A model generated the notes under the pieces. That model searched no databases and had not been told where the DNA came from. It saw nothing but the letters and a program-made list of their open reading frames with translations. Below are positions 44,848-53,325 of a stretch of 64,000 bases of DNA, in pieces. The translations under genes were made by a program, and so were the position numbers. Location: assembly GCF_007860075.1 (NCBI RefSeq), contig NZ_SJPP01000001.1, positions 1,634,501 to 1,698,500 of the forward strand, read 5' to 3'. Position 1 is the first letter of the stretch. The number at the start of each line of letters is the position of its first letter. This DNA is from Symmachiella macrocystis. GTDB taxonomy: Bacteria; Planctomycetota; Planctomycetia; Planctomycetales; Planctomycetaceae.

Positions 44848-45363
44848 ATGTGAACATTAACTCTGTTATTCATCGGATTGTGTTACACCCAAGTCACCGC
44901 GGATGAGCCGCTCAATTGGCGGATCGTTGGACCGTCGACACGAGAGGTGGCCGGTGAGGAGCCGCTCTCTTGGTCAGTCGTCGGGCCGTGCCATTGCAGC
45001 TCAGGCGGCAAATGCACCTGCGGCCTGGATTGCCGTTGCGAAGCGGCCGCCCACGAAAGAGCGGAATCCAAACCGGTGGTATTCGCCTACAAGGACTTCC
45101 GCCTCACCTGCCCCGGCTGCCAACGCCTAGACCGCGAAGCCGACGCCCTACCGGTCCAACTGGAATGGAAAGCAGCCCCGGCCTGGGTTCGCTCGTACCC
45201 GACACTGCATTGGCGGGGAGAAAATGGGCGCTGGTATCAATACCAATGGGGATTAAAAAACGACGACGTCGCCGGTTTTCGTCGTGTCTGGGAAGCAACG
45301 CACACGGCGTCGGCGCCAGTTGCCAAACCGGGGGAGATCCGTGCGTCGTCGAATGTACGATAA
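44848..45363 (+). pseudogene. Thioredoxin-like secreted protein gene interrupted by TGA at codon 2
   Basis: A GGAG site nine bases upstream points to the ATG at 44848, but the next codon is TGA. Beyond it the frame is open for 170 codons. Its first residues (TLTLLFIGLCYTQVTA then DEP) look like a signal peptide missing only a charged second residue; CGA (Arg) to TGA would explain it. The mature part has two EPLxW repeats, a Cys cluster (CHC then CTC and CRC), and a thioredoxin-like domain with CPGC and a cis-proline-like SYPTL. It may be a fresh pseudogene, may start at CTG 44863 or TTG 44878, or may be read through. Confidence 0.6.
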
Positions 45364-45370
45364 ACCGATC

Positions 45371-45397
45371 CGGGAGGGCGAGGCTCCCGCCGAGCCG
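45371..45397 (-). repeat. Dispersed repeat of the GGAGCTTCGCCCTCCCG family, copy 2 (inverted)
   Basis: CGGGAGGGCGAGGCTCCCGC followed by CGAGCCG is an inverted version of the elements at 38106 and 45504. With copy 3 it forms an inverted pair enclosing 106 bases. Confidence 0.75.
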
Positions 45398-45503
45398 CTG
45401 TCTACCTATTGATTTCACCCAAATCGAGATGCCGCAACATCGAATAATCGCACATTTTTAGATTCGTTGCGGTCTTTTAACGGGGTGCAAGTCGTTGGTT
45501 GCG
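45398..45503. other. Spacer between inverted repeats, no gene seen
   Basis: This is the central part of a 305-base gap between the thioredoxin-like gene and the FadR-type regulator. It carries no ORF with a recognisable feature. The flanking inverted repeats make the whole stretch 45371-45532 look like a small palindromic mobile element. Confidence 0.4.
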
Positions 45504-45532
45504 CGCGGCTCAGCGGGAGCTTCGCCCTCCCG
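45504..45532 (+). repeat. Dispersed repeat of the GGAGCTTCGCCCTCCCG family, copy 3
   Basis: CGCGGCTCAGCGGGAGCTTC followed by GCCCTCCCG nearly matches the element at 38106-38134 and is inverted relative to 45371-45397. Confidence 0.75.
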
Positions 45533-45583
45533 TTTCGTTGAGTTGTGACGTTCACCGCGATACCGCTGCAGAACCAGAAACTC

Positions 45584-45608
45584 TTGACATTGCCAGATTG
45601 TCTGATAA
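45584..45608 (+). promoter_or_regulatory. Promoter -35 box and FadR/GntR-type operator
   Basis: TTGACA (45584-45589) is followed by TTGTCTGATAA (45598-45608), a near-perfect palindrome that differs at one position from the FadR-subfamily consensus TNGTNNNACNA. A -10-like element overlaps it (GATAAT at 45604-45609 or TAATCT two bases further). The site is 60 bases before the regulator start, consistent with autorepression of the whole operon. Confidence 0.55.
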
Positions 45609-45668
45609 TCTGAATGCTGGTAAAAAATGGCACGTGTGCCGTCGGGATTCTGGTTTGCGGAGAGGTTC

Positions 45669-46355
45669 ATGTTAAAAACTCTGCCACGGCAGAAGCTGCG
45701 GGATGTGGTTGCCGAAGGGCTGAAGTCGTATATCGTTTCTGAAGGACTGGTTCCCGGTGACCGGTTGCCGAATGAAACGGAGTTGGCCGAATCGTTTGGC
45801 GTGAGCCGACTCAGCCTGCGCGAGGCGACCAAGGCGCTGGAGTTTTTGGGGATTGTCGAATCGCGGACCGGCGTCGGACTGACAGTCGGGGAAATCGACC
45901 TGCAGCGAGTCACCAAGCACCTCGGCTTCCACCCTGCCCTGCACGCCGCCGACCCGCATCAATTGATTGACTCGCGCATCATCATCGAGACCGGTGTCCT
46001 CCCGCACGTGGCCCGGCGGATGGCGGATGATCCCGCTTTGTATGATTCGCTGAAATCCATCGTCGATCGCCTCAGTGCGTCGCGCAAGTTTGAGGTGCAA
46101 ATTGAAGTCGACATCGAATTTCACCGCAGTCTGATGCAAGCCAGCGGCCTCGCGCCGCTCGTGGCCTTCGATGATCTATTGCAGGTGTTCTTTCGTCGCT
46201 TCCGCGATAGCGTCAAAAAGGCGGAATGGAAAGCGGGCATTGCGAGCCATCGGCGAATCGTCGAGGACTTGCGCGACCAAAATGTCGAGCGGGCCACCGC
46301 GGAATTGAAAGCTCACATCGAAAGTCATCGTCAGCGGATTGGAGCGGGTCGATGA
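45669..46355 (+). CDS. FadR-subfamily GntR transcriptional regulator
   Basis: The start at 45669 has AGAGG just upstream and fits the usual N-terminus (MLKTLPRQKLRDVVAEGLKS); an ATG at 45627 would add 14 residues. The 228-residue protein has a winged helix (NETELAESFGVSRLSLREAT, TGVGLTV) and a C-terminal FCD domain of helices with metal-binding histidines (D/H residues around LIDSRIIIETG, DIEFHRSL, SHRRIVEDL). These regulators respond to organic acids or sugar acids. Its TGA overlaps the ATG of the DUF1592 gene, so it probably controls that operon. Confidence 0.9.
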   Translation: MLKTLPRQKLRDVVAEGLKSYIVSEGLVPGDRLPNETELAESFGVSRLSLREATKALEFLGIVESRTGVGLTVGEIDLQRVTKHLGFHPALHAADPHQLIDSRIIIETGVLPHVARRMADDPALYDSLKSIVDRLSASRKFEVQIEVDIEFHRSLMQASGLAPLVAFDDLLQVFFRRFRDSVKKAEWKAGIASHRRIVEDLRDQNVERATAELKAHIESHRQRIGAGR

Positions 46356-49300
46356 GAAATTTCCCCAGTCTCTCTCAGCGCGGCGGTTCAGCAATTTTGA
46401 TCGCGTTGGTACTCTCGACCAATTGGTCAGCGCCTTTGCTACGGGCAGAAGAGAAATCCGCGACCGCTTTAGAGCAAGACTACGGCGAGACGATTCAACC
46501 GTTGTTGCGGCAGTATTGTTTCGATTGTCACTCGGCGGATTTGGCGGAAGCGGAAGTTGACCTTTCGACGATTCCGACAATGGCCACTGCGCGCAAGCAG
46601 GTGAAAACGTGGTTGCGGATTCGTCAGATGCTGGAAAGCGGACAGATGCCGCCGCGTGATGAACCGCAACCGACCGCTGGGGAGCTAAATTCACTGCGGA
46701 GTTGGGTGCGGGATTTTCTCACTCTCGAAGCCAATGCCCGCGCCGGCGATCCCGGACCAATCGTGCTGCGGCGGCTGAATAATGCGGAGTACAATTATAC
46801 AATCCGCGACCTGACCGTTGTCGCCACGCTTGATCCCACCGAGGAATTTCCGATCGACGGCGCCGCTGGGGAAGGCTTTATCAACACCGGTTCCGCACAA
46901 GCGATGTCACCGTCGCTGGTCACCAAGTATCTCGAAGCCGCCAAAGATGTTGCCGCGCATGTGGTGCTGTTGCCCGACGGAATTCGTTTTTCGCCGCATA
47001 CTTCGAAGCGTGACCACACGGACGAATTGCTGGCCCGCATCCAAGCGTTCTACCGCCGTTATACCCAAAGCGGGGACGGGACGGTTGTCACATGGCAGGG
47101 CACGAAATTCGACACCGACCAAGAGGGCCTGTTGCCCGTTGAGAGATATCTAACGGCCACGTTCGAAGAACGGGACGCCCTGCTGGCCGGTCAAAAGTCG
47201 ATTGAACAGGTTGCCGACGAACGTTCGCTCAGCCCCCGTTATCTGCAGATATTGTGGATAGCATTGTCAAATCCAGCCGAATCACCGGATTCGTTCGTCG
47301 TGAATCGGTTTCGCCAAAAATGGCGGCAAGCGACAGTCGCAGACGTGCCGCAGCTGGTGGCAGAAATCACAACCGCGCAACAGGCGTTGTGGAAGTTTAA
47401 TCCCATCGGTCAATTGACGGGCGATGGCGTGCAAAAAAACTGGATGGGGCCGGTCGACAAAGTCACGACGCGACAGGACATACGGTTGGCGCTGCCGCCG
47501 GCCGATGCGGATGTTGTGCTGTATCTCACGGCTGATGATTTGGGAAACGGCCGCGATGCGGACTATGTGATTTGGGAACGTCCACGTATTGAGTTTCCGG
47601 CTGATGAGTCGGGAGCAGCGCACCCGCCGATACTGCTGCGCGATGTCTACGGTCTGGACGAGCGCATATCAAAGGTAATTTCCAGCGAAGGCCCGCGGAC
47701 GGCGGCTTATCTCGATGGGGTCGACAAATTGCGCAGCTCGACGGCCACGTTGGAAGAATTCGCCGAAGCCAACGGTTTGAATCCGCAATTGCTCAAAGCG
47801 TGGTCCACGCTGCTTGGGTTGGAGCGGAAAGAGAAACGTGAGATTCGCGGGCTGTTCACCAACAAATTAACCAACGTGCAGAATTATGATTCCATCAACG
47901 GTTGGGGTGCGGGGATTTTGCCGAGCCTGTTGACGAATCGTGCGACAGAGGACGTGACGTTTCTGACGTTGACGATTCCCGCCCGCGGAGTGACGGTACA
48001 TCCGACGCCGACGCAGGAATCGATCATCGCTTGGCGTAGCCCGCTGGATGGACAGTTGCGGATTGAGGGCCTCGCGGCCGATGCGGACGATAAGTGCGGC
48101 AATGGGTTTGCCTGGCGCTTAGAACGGCATGCGGAAACGGGCACGACACAACTGGCAAGCGGTACCGTGGATAACGGCGGGCGCCAGACGATTTCCCCCG
48201 AGGGGAAAACGACCATTCACGCCGGAGACGTCGTGTCGCTGATCATCAACGCCCGGGACAAAGCGCACGCCTGCGACACAACTCACGTTGCCTTGAAATT
48301 GTCTGAGGTCGGGGGTGAAGCGCGTGTTTGGGATTTAGCAACGGATGTCGTTGATCGAATCCTGGAGTCCAATCCGTTGCCCGATGCGTACGGCAACGCA
48401 GAGACTTGGCACTTCGGAGCCTCAGAGAATATGGAGTCCACCAATTCATTATTACCCCCCGGCTCCGCCCTCGCCCAGTGGCGAGCGGCCGTGCTCGGCG
48501 AGAAACCGGTCGGCGAAATCCAGCAGCTGGCGCAATCCGTGCAAACGGCGATGACGACGATGGAGGAAGCATCACTCAGCAAACCGGACCGGGCGTTACG
48601 AACATTGTTGAACGACTGGAAAGGTCCTTTGCACTGGGCAATGGTGGCCGGCACAGCGGCCTCGGGAAGCAATTCCCCCTTTGGAATCGACGCGGCGCAA
48701 TTTGGCAAACATCCCAACGGCTCGGCCATTGAACCGGCCAGTCTGTGCGTGCAGGCGCCGCAGGTTCTCGAAGTGCGACTACCGAAAGAATTGGCGAGCG
48801 GAGCGGAGTTTGCCGTGTCGGGGACGTTGCATGCGGCGACATCAACGAGTGGGAGTGTGCAGCTTCAAGTTCTCAGCACCAAACCCGAGTCGCTCTCATT
48901 ATCGCCGGCGCTGCCGATTGTCGTTTCGGCAGATAAAAAAACGCAGCAGCGTGCCAAACAGGCGGTGGCGGAGTTTCGCAACCTGTTTCCTGCGGCCCTT
49001 TGTTATGCCCGGATTGTGCCGGTTGATGAAGTGGTTACGTTGTCATTGTATTTCCGGGAGGATGATCAGCTCAAACGGTTGATGCTCAATGATAAGCAGG
49101 TGGCTGAATTGGATCGATTGTGGGATGAATTATTCTACGTCGCTCAGGAACCGATCGCGCTGACGGTGGCGTATGAACAGATCTATGAATTCGCCACACA
49201 GGATCGGCCGGACTTGGTGAAAGCGTTTGAGCCGATGCGCGGGCCGATCAATGCGCGGGCGGATCTATTTCGCACACGGTTAAAAAACACTGAACCGGCG

Positions 49301-50530
49301 CACATCGATGCGGTTTTGGAATTCGCCAATCGCGCTTGGCGGCGGCCGTTGAGTGAATCGGAGCAAGTGGATTTACGCAGGCTCTATGACGGACTGCGCC
49401 TATCGGACATTCCACACGAGGAAGCGATTCAATTGACGTTGGCGCGGGTATTGGCTTCGCCGGCATTTTTGTATCGGCTCGAAACCCCGCCGACGGGTGA
49501 CGCAGCGGCAGAAGTCTCCGGCATCGAGTTGGCGAATCGGCTGAGTTATTTCCTATGGTCGTCTCTGCCCGATGCTGAACTTCGTGAAGCGGGTGATTCG
49601 GGTGCGCTGCTGTCGGAAGGCGTGTTGCAAAAACAAACGCGGCGGATGCTGGCCGATCCACGGACGCGGCGGTTGGCAGTGCAGTTTGCCTGCCAATGGC
49701 TGCATCTGCGGGACTTTGATCAGAACGACGATAAAAACGAAGCGTTGTATCCCGAGTTCGCGGAGCTCCGCGGTGCGATGTATGAAGAGACGGTACGGTT
49801 CTTCGAAGATATGTTCCGCAACGACGGTTCGATTCTGGAATTACTCAATGCGGATCATGCATTCGTGAATGCGGCGCTGGCTCAGCACTATGGAATAAGC
49901 GGCGTCGAGGGCAATGAGTGGCGGCGTGTTGAGGGGCTACAGGCGCAAGGCCGCGGCGGGATTTTGGGGATGGCTACGTTTTTGGCCAGCCAATCGGGCG
50001 CCTCGCGGACGAGTCCTATTTTGCGCGGGAACTGGATTTACGAAACGTTGCTGGGCGAGCGTTTGCCGCGCCCCCCGGCCAATATCCCGCAATTGCCCGA
50101 AACCGTTCCGGCGGGACTCTCGGCGCGGCAGTTGATCGAGAAACATAGCTCCGCTCCGGAGTGTGCCACCTGTCACGTCCGTATCGACCCGTTCGGCTTC
50201 GCACTAGAACAATACGATGCCATCGGCCGCCTGCGCCCGGAACCGGCGGATACAAAAACAGTCCTCGACAATGGCCAGCCGATGGAAGGAATCGCGGGAT
50301 TGCGAAACTATCTGCTCACGGTTCGTCGCGACGATGTGGTCCGACAATTCTGCCGGAAATTATTGGGCTATGCCTTAGGGCGGGAAGTACAATTGTCAGA
50401 TGAGCCGTTGTTGGCCACGATGCAAGAAAAACTGAAGGCGGGCGATTACCGATTTCATGTGGCTGTCGAAGCGATTGTATCGAGCAAACAATTCCAACAG
50501 ATTCGCGGCCGAGATTTAGTCGGCGATTGA
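46352..50530 (+). CDS. Giant DUF1587/DUF1592/DUF1588/DUF1585 cytochrome-like protein
   Basis: The ATG overlaps the regulator stop as ATGA. The 1392-residue secreted protein (signal peptide to about 32) has a haem-type motif C56-F-D-C-H60 and DUF1587 (LRRLNNAEYNYTIRDLT, about 130-195). A long insert of about 600 residues follows, then DUF1595, DUF1592 (QWLHLRDFD), DUF1588 with a second CxxCH (ECATCHVRIDPFGFALEQYD), and DUF1585 at the end (RKLLGYALGRE). Related proteins are commonly 800-1100 residues, so the insert is large. It is coupled to the DUF1552 gene, its usual partner. The biochemical role is unknown; electron transfer is suggested by the haem motifs. Confidence 0.9.
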   Translation: MRNFPSLSQRGGSAILIALVLSTNWSAPLLRAEEKSATALEQDYGETIQPLLRQYCFDCHSADLAEAEVDLSTIPTMATARKQVKTWLRIRQMLESGQMPPRDEPQPTAGELNSLRSWVRDFLTLEANARAGDPGPIVLRRLNNAEYNYTIRDLTVVATLDPTEEFPIDGAAGEGFINTGSAQAMSPSLVTKYLEAAKDVAAHVVLLPDGIRFSPHTSKRDHTDELLARIQAFYRRYTQSGDGTVVTWQGTKFDTDQEGLLPVERYLTATFEERDALLAGQKSIEQVADERSLSPRYLQILWIALSNPAESPDSFVVNRFRQKWRQATVADVPQLVAEITTAQQALWKFNPIGQLTGDGVQKNWMGPVDKVTTRQDIRLALPPADADVVLYLTADDLGNGRDADYVIWERPRIEFPADESGAAHPPILLRDVYGLDERISKVISSEGPRTAAYLDGVDKLRSSTATLEEFAEANGLNPQLLKAWSTLLGLERKEKREIRGLFTNKLTNVQNYDSINGWGAGILPSLLTNRATEDVTFLTLTIPARGVTVHPTPTQESIIAWRSPLDGQLRIEGLAADADDKCGNGFAWRLERHAETGTTQLASGTVDNGGRQTISPEGKTTIHAGDVVSLIINARDKAHACDTTHVALKLSEVGGEARVWDLATDVVDRILESNPLPDAYGNAETWHFGASENMESTNSLLPPGSALAQWRAAVLGEKPVGEIQQLAQSVQTAMTTMEEASLSKPDRALRTLLNDWKGPLHWAMVAGTAASGSNSPFGIDAAQFGKHPNGSAIEPASLCVQAPQVLEVRLPKELASGAEFAVSGTLHAATSTSGSVQLQVLSTKPESLSLSPALPIVVSADKKTQQRAKQAVAEFRNLFPAALCYARIVPVDEVVTLSLYFREDDQLKRLMLNDKQVAELDRLWDELFYVAQEPIALTVAYEQIYEFATQDRPDLVKAFEPMRGPINARADLFRTRLKNTEPAHIDAVLEFANRAWRRPLSESEQVDLRRLYDGLRLSDIPHEEAIQLTLARVLASPAFLYRLETPPTGDAAAEVSGIELANRLSYFLWSSLPDAELREAGDSGALLSEGVLQKQTRRMLADPRTRRLAVQFACQWLHLRDFDQNDDKNEALYPEFAELRGAMYEETVRFFEDMFRNDGSILELLNADHAFVNAALAQHYGISGVEGNEWRRVEGLQAQGRGGILGMATFLASQSGASRTSPILRGNWIYETLLGERLPRPPANIPQLPETVPAGLSARQLIEKHSSAPECATCHVRIDPFGFALEQYDAIGRLRPEPADTKTVLDNGQPMEGIAGLRNYLLTVRRDDVVRQFCRKLLGYALGREVQLSDEPLLATMQEKLKAGDYRFHVAVEAIVSSKQFQQIRGRDLVGD

Positions 50531-50595
50531 ATTGAGCGGCGCGGAATTTTACAACGGATATTAGCGAATATCATTATTTCAACCGGAGCGGTCCC

Positions 50596-51900
50596 ATGGC
50601 AGTCCATCAGTTTTCACGTCGAACGATGCTTCGCGGCTTGGGTGTGAGTTTGGCCCTGCCGTGGATGGAGTCGCTGTCGGTCTGGGGAGACGAAACGCCC
50701 AGCCAAACCCCCGCGAGCCAAGCGCCGACCCGCATGGCGATTTTGTTTTCCGGCTGCGGCTACCATCGCCACGAGTGGTGGGCCAAGGGGGAAGGCAAAT
50801 CGATGGAACTCGGCAAGGTGCTGTCTCCGCTGAATGATTTTCGCGACCGGATGACCTTCATTCGCGGGCTGTACAACGCCGAAGCGCTGAAGGGGAACAT
50901 TCATAGTTCGCAAACGGGCAACTTGTTGTCCGGCGCGCCGCTATCGGCAGGCGGCACGATTCGCTCCGGCACGAGTGTCGATCAAGTTGTGGCGCAAAAA
51001 ATCGGCCATCAGACCAAACTGCCGAGTCTGGTGCTGGGTTGCGAAAAAGCGAATCCGTCGGTGCACAAAAACTATTCCATGTTGTACAGCTCACACATTT
51101 CCTGGAGCAGCCCGACCACGCCAACACCTTTGGAAGTCTATCCCGCGTTGGCCTTCGACCACCTCTTCAAAGAAAGTGCGCAGTTGGGCGACAAGAGCGT
51201 CCTGGATGCGGTGTTAGCAGATGCCAAGGACTTTCGCCGGGACATTAGCACTCTCGATCAACATAAACTGGATGAGTATTTAAACTCAGTCCGTGATGTG
51301 GAACAGCGAATCGAACGAGCCGGGAAGCGGGGCGAACTGCAAGGCTGGCGTCCAACATTGACCGGTCCCAACATACCGCGTCCTGCCGATGGATATCCGC
51401 AGGACATTGTCGAACACATGCGGTTGATGAGCGACATTTTGGTGTTGGCCTTCCAAACCGACACGACCCGCGTCTGCACCTTGAAACTCAACAACGATCA
51501 CGGCACGTTGCGCTTTCCGCATCTAGGCGTGGACTACATGATTCACCATCTGCTCTCACACAACGATACGGACGATTGGTTGAAGGTGAATCAGTTCTTC
51601 CTGGAACAGGTCGCCTACATCGCCCGCAAGATGGACAGCATTCGCGAAGGAGATCGCACGCTGCTGGACAACTCGATGTTGATGCTCTGTTCCAGCATGC
51701 TCAACGGGCACCACGATGCGAATCAGCTTCCGGTGGTGATGGTTGGCGGCGGGGGCGGGCGGATTCGCGGGGGTCAGAATCTGGATTACCTTGAAAAACC
51801 CGACCGCCAAATGTGTCGACTTTACCTGAGCATGATGGACAAAATGGGCGTCCAGTTGGATGCCTTCGGCGATGCCACCCAACCATTGGACGAGGTCTGA
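50596..51900 (+). CDS. DUF1552 protein, Tat-exported
   Basis: The 434-residue product starts with a Tat signal (FSRRTMLRGLGVSLALPW). The rest is a DUF1552 domain with MAILFSGCGYHRHEWW, FIRGLYNAEA, TGNLLSGAP, LKLNNDHGTLRFPHL and MLMLCSSMLNGHHDA. The family resembles DUF1501 in its likely hydrolase-like fold, and its genes regularly follow DUF1592 genes in planctomycetes. Function is unknown. The stop codon shares one base with the ATG of the amidohydrolase gene. Confidence 0.9.
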   Translation: MAVHQFSRRTMLRGLGVSLALPWMESLSVWGDETPSQTPASQAPTRMAILFSGCGYHRHEWWAKGEGKSMELGKVLSPLNDFRDRMTFIRGLYNAEALKGNIHSSQTGNLLSGAPLSAGGTIRSGTSVDQVVAQKIGHQTKLPSLVLGCEKANPSVHKNYSMLYSSHISWSSPTTPTPLEVYPALAFDHLFKESAQLGDKSVLDAVLADAKDFRRDISTLDQHKLDEYLNSVRDVEQRIERAGKRGELQGWRPTLTGPNIPRPADGYPQDIVEHMRLMSDILVLAFQTDTTRVCTLKLNNDHGTLRFPHLGVDYMIHHLLSHNDTDDWLKVNQFFLEQVAYIARKMDSIREGDRTLLDNSMLMLCSSMLNGHHDANQLPVVMVGGGGGRIRGGQNLDYLEKPDRQMCRLYLSMMDKMGVQLDAFGDATQPLDEV

Positions 51901-53258
51901 TGATGCGATTGGCCCTGTTCGTTGCGGTGTGCTTGGTTCACAGCACGGTCACTGCCGCCGAACCTCCGCCATTGGTGCTCCGCGATGCGGCGGTGTTTGA
52001 TACCGCGATCGGGACGATGCTACCGGAGCGCACCGTTGTGGTTGAGGACGGGTTGATCACGGCGATCGGCACGCGCGAAGAACCGGCGACGATTCCCGAC
52101 GGAGCAACCGTCGTCGAAGCGGGCGGCAAATACGTGATTCCCGGTCTGATCGACGCGCATGTGCATTTGGTGCATCTGGCCGATCGCACGCATGTGACCG
52201 GTGATGAGTTTTTACCGCTGTTCTTGGCAGCGGGGGTGACGTCGGTTCGTAGTGCCGGTGATGCGATTGTTGCCGAAGTGGGTATCGCGCGGTATGCGGC
52301 GCTGCATCCGGAGTTTTGTCCGCAAGTGTTTCTGGCCAGTCCGCTCATTGACGGCGCGCGTCCGGTACATCGCGACATCGGGTACAGCTTGACCGACCCG
52401 GCGCTGGTCCCCGCCTTTGTGGATGAGATGTCACAGTGGAATGTGGTGACACTGAAAATCTATGTCGGCACACCGCGAGCAATCGGGCAAAAAGTAATTG
52501 AAGAGGGCCACCGCCGCGGTATGATCGTCACCGGACATTTGGGCCGCTACACCGCTCAGGAATCGGCAGCGGACGGGATCGATTGTTTGGAACACATCTG
52601 GTCGGTGTTCAACTACAGCATCTCTCCCGCAGCCGCCAAGGTCGCCAATCCACGGGCGAATCTTGATTTGCAAAACCCGCAATGCCAAGCATTGATCGCG
52701 CAGTTGGCGAAGCAAAAAGTGGCCGTCGATCCGACGTTGGTCGTGTTTCGCAATATGATCTATTTGAACGACTTGGAAGAAGTCCACCAACACGCCGATT
52801 TGAAACATGTGCCGAAACGGATGCTGCGATACTGGGAAAAGTATCGCGCTTCCAGCAATCTCGCTCCCGAAACGCGCCCGTTACGGCTGCGCGAAATTGA
52901 GAAGTATCAGGAACTGACCGGCTTGCTGCATCAGGCGGGGGTCACGATTCTGGTGGGAACCGACACGCCCGAACCGTTCGTCCCGCCCGGCTTTTCGCTG
53001 CATCAGGAATTGGAAATGCTAGTCGCGTCGGGGCTGTCACCGGCAGCGGCGCTCAGCTCGGCCACGCTCAATAATGCGCGGATCGTGCAACAATCCGACA
53101 TGCTGGGCAGCATTGAGGTCGGCAAACAAGCGGACCTGGTTGTACTTTCGGCCGACCCGCTCCAGGATATTCGTAACACGCGGAAGATCGTCTTGGTGGT
53201 GCATGGCGGACAGGTCTGTGACCCGGCGAAACTGTTGGAACGCGTGTCGGACGAATAA
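51900..53258 (+). CDS. Secreted amidohydrolase (imidazolonepropionase-like)
   Basis: The ATG at 51900 overlaps the preceding TGA by one base (a second ATG follows at 51903). The 452-residue protein has a signal peptide (cut near TVTAAEP) and an amidohydrolase barrel: GLIDAHVHLVH (HxH), TGHLGRYTAQE, LEHIWS, a GTDTPEP aspartate, and the SIEVGKQADLVVLSADPL ending. All metal ligands appear present, unlike the second half of the 5.7 kb protein. It is the last gene of the FadR-regulated operon and may hydrolyse the compound that the regulator senses; this link is inferred. Confidence 0.88.
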   Translation: MMRLALFVAVCLVHSTVTAAEPPPLVLRDAAVFDTAIGTMLPERTVVVEDGLITAIGTREEPATIPDGATVVEAGGKYVIPGLIDAHVHLVHLADRTHVTGDEFLPLFLAAGVTSVRSAGDAIVAEVGIARYAALHPEFCPQVFLASPLIDGARPVHRDIGYSLTDPALVPAFVDEMSQWNVVTLKIYVGTPRAIGQKVIEEGHRRGMIVTGHLGRYTAQESAADGIDCLEHIWSVFNYSISPAAAKVANPRANLDLQNPQCQALIAQLAKQKVAVDPTLVVFRNMIYLNDLEEVHQHADLKHVPKRMLRYWEKYRASSNLAPETRPLRLREIEKYQELTGLLHQAGVTILVGTDTPEPFVPPGFSLHQELEMLVASGLSPAAALSSATLNNARIVQQSDMLGSIEVGKQADLVVLSADPLQDIRNTRKIVLVVHGGQVCDPAKLLERVSDE

Positions 53259-53325
53259 CGGCTCACCGCACTGCTAGGCAAGCCAGCCACGGCACCCAGA
53301 ATTTCTTAGCCCCCCGCACCCGGTG

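Noticed and set aside
45415-45633. 72-codon minus-strand frame containing the peptide EGEAPAEPRA
   Set aside because: This peptide is produced by the dispersed repeat at 45504-45532 and is a common artefact of such repeats.
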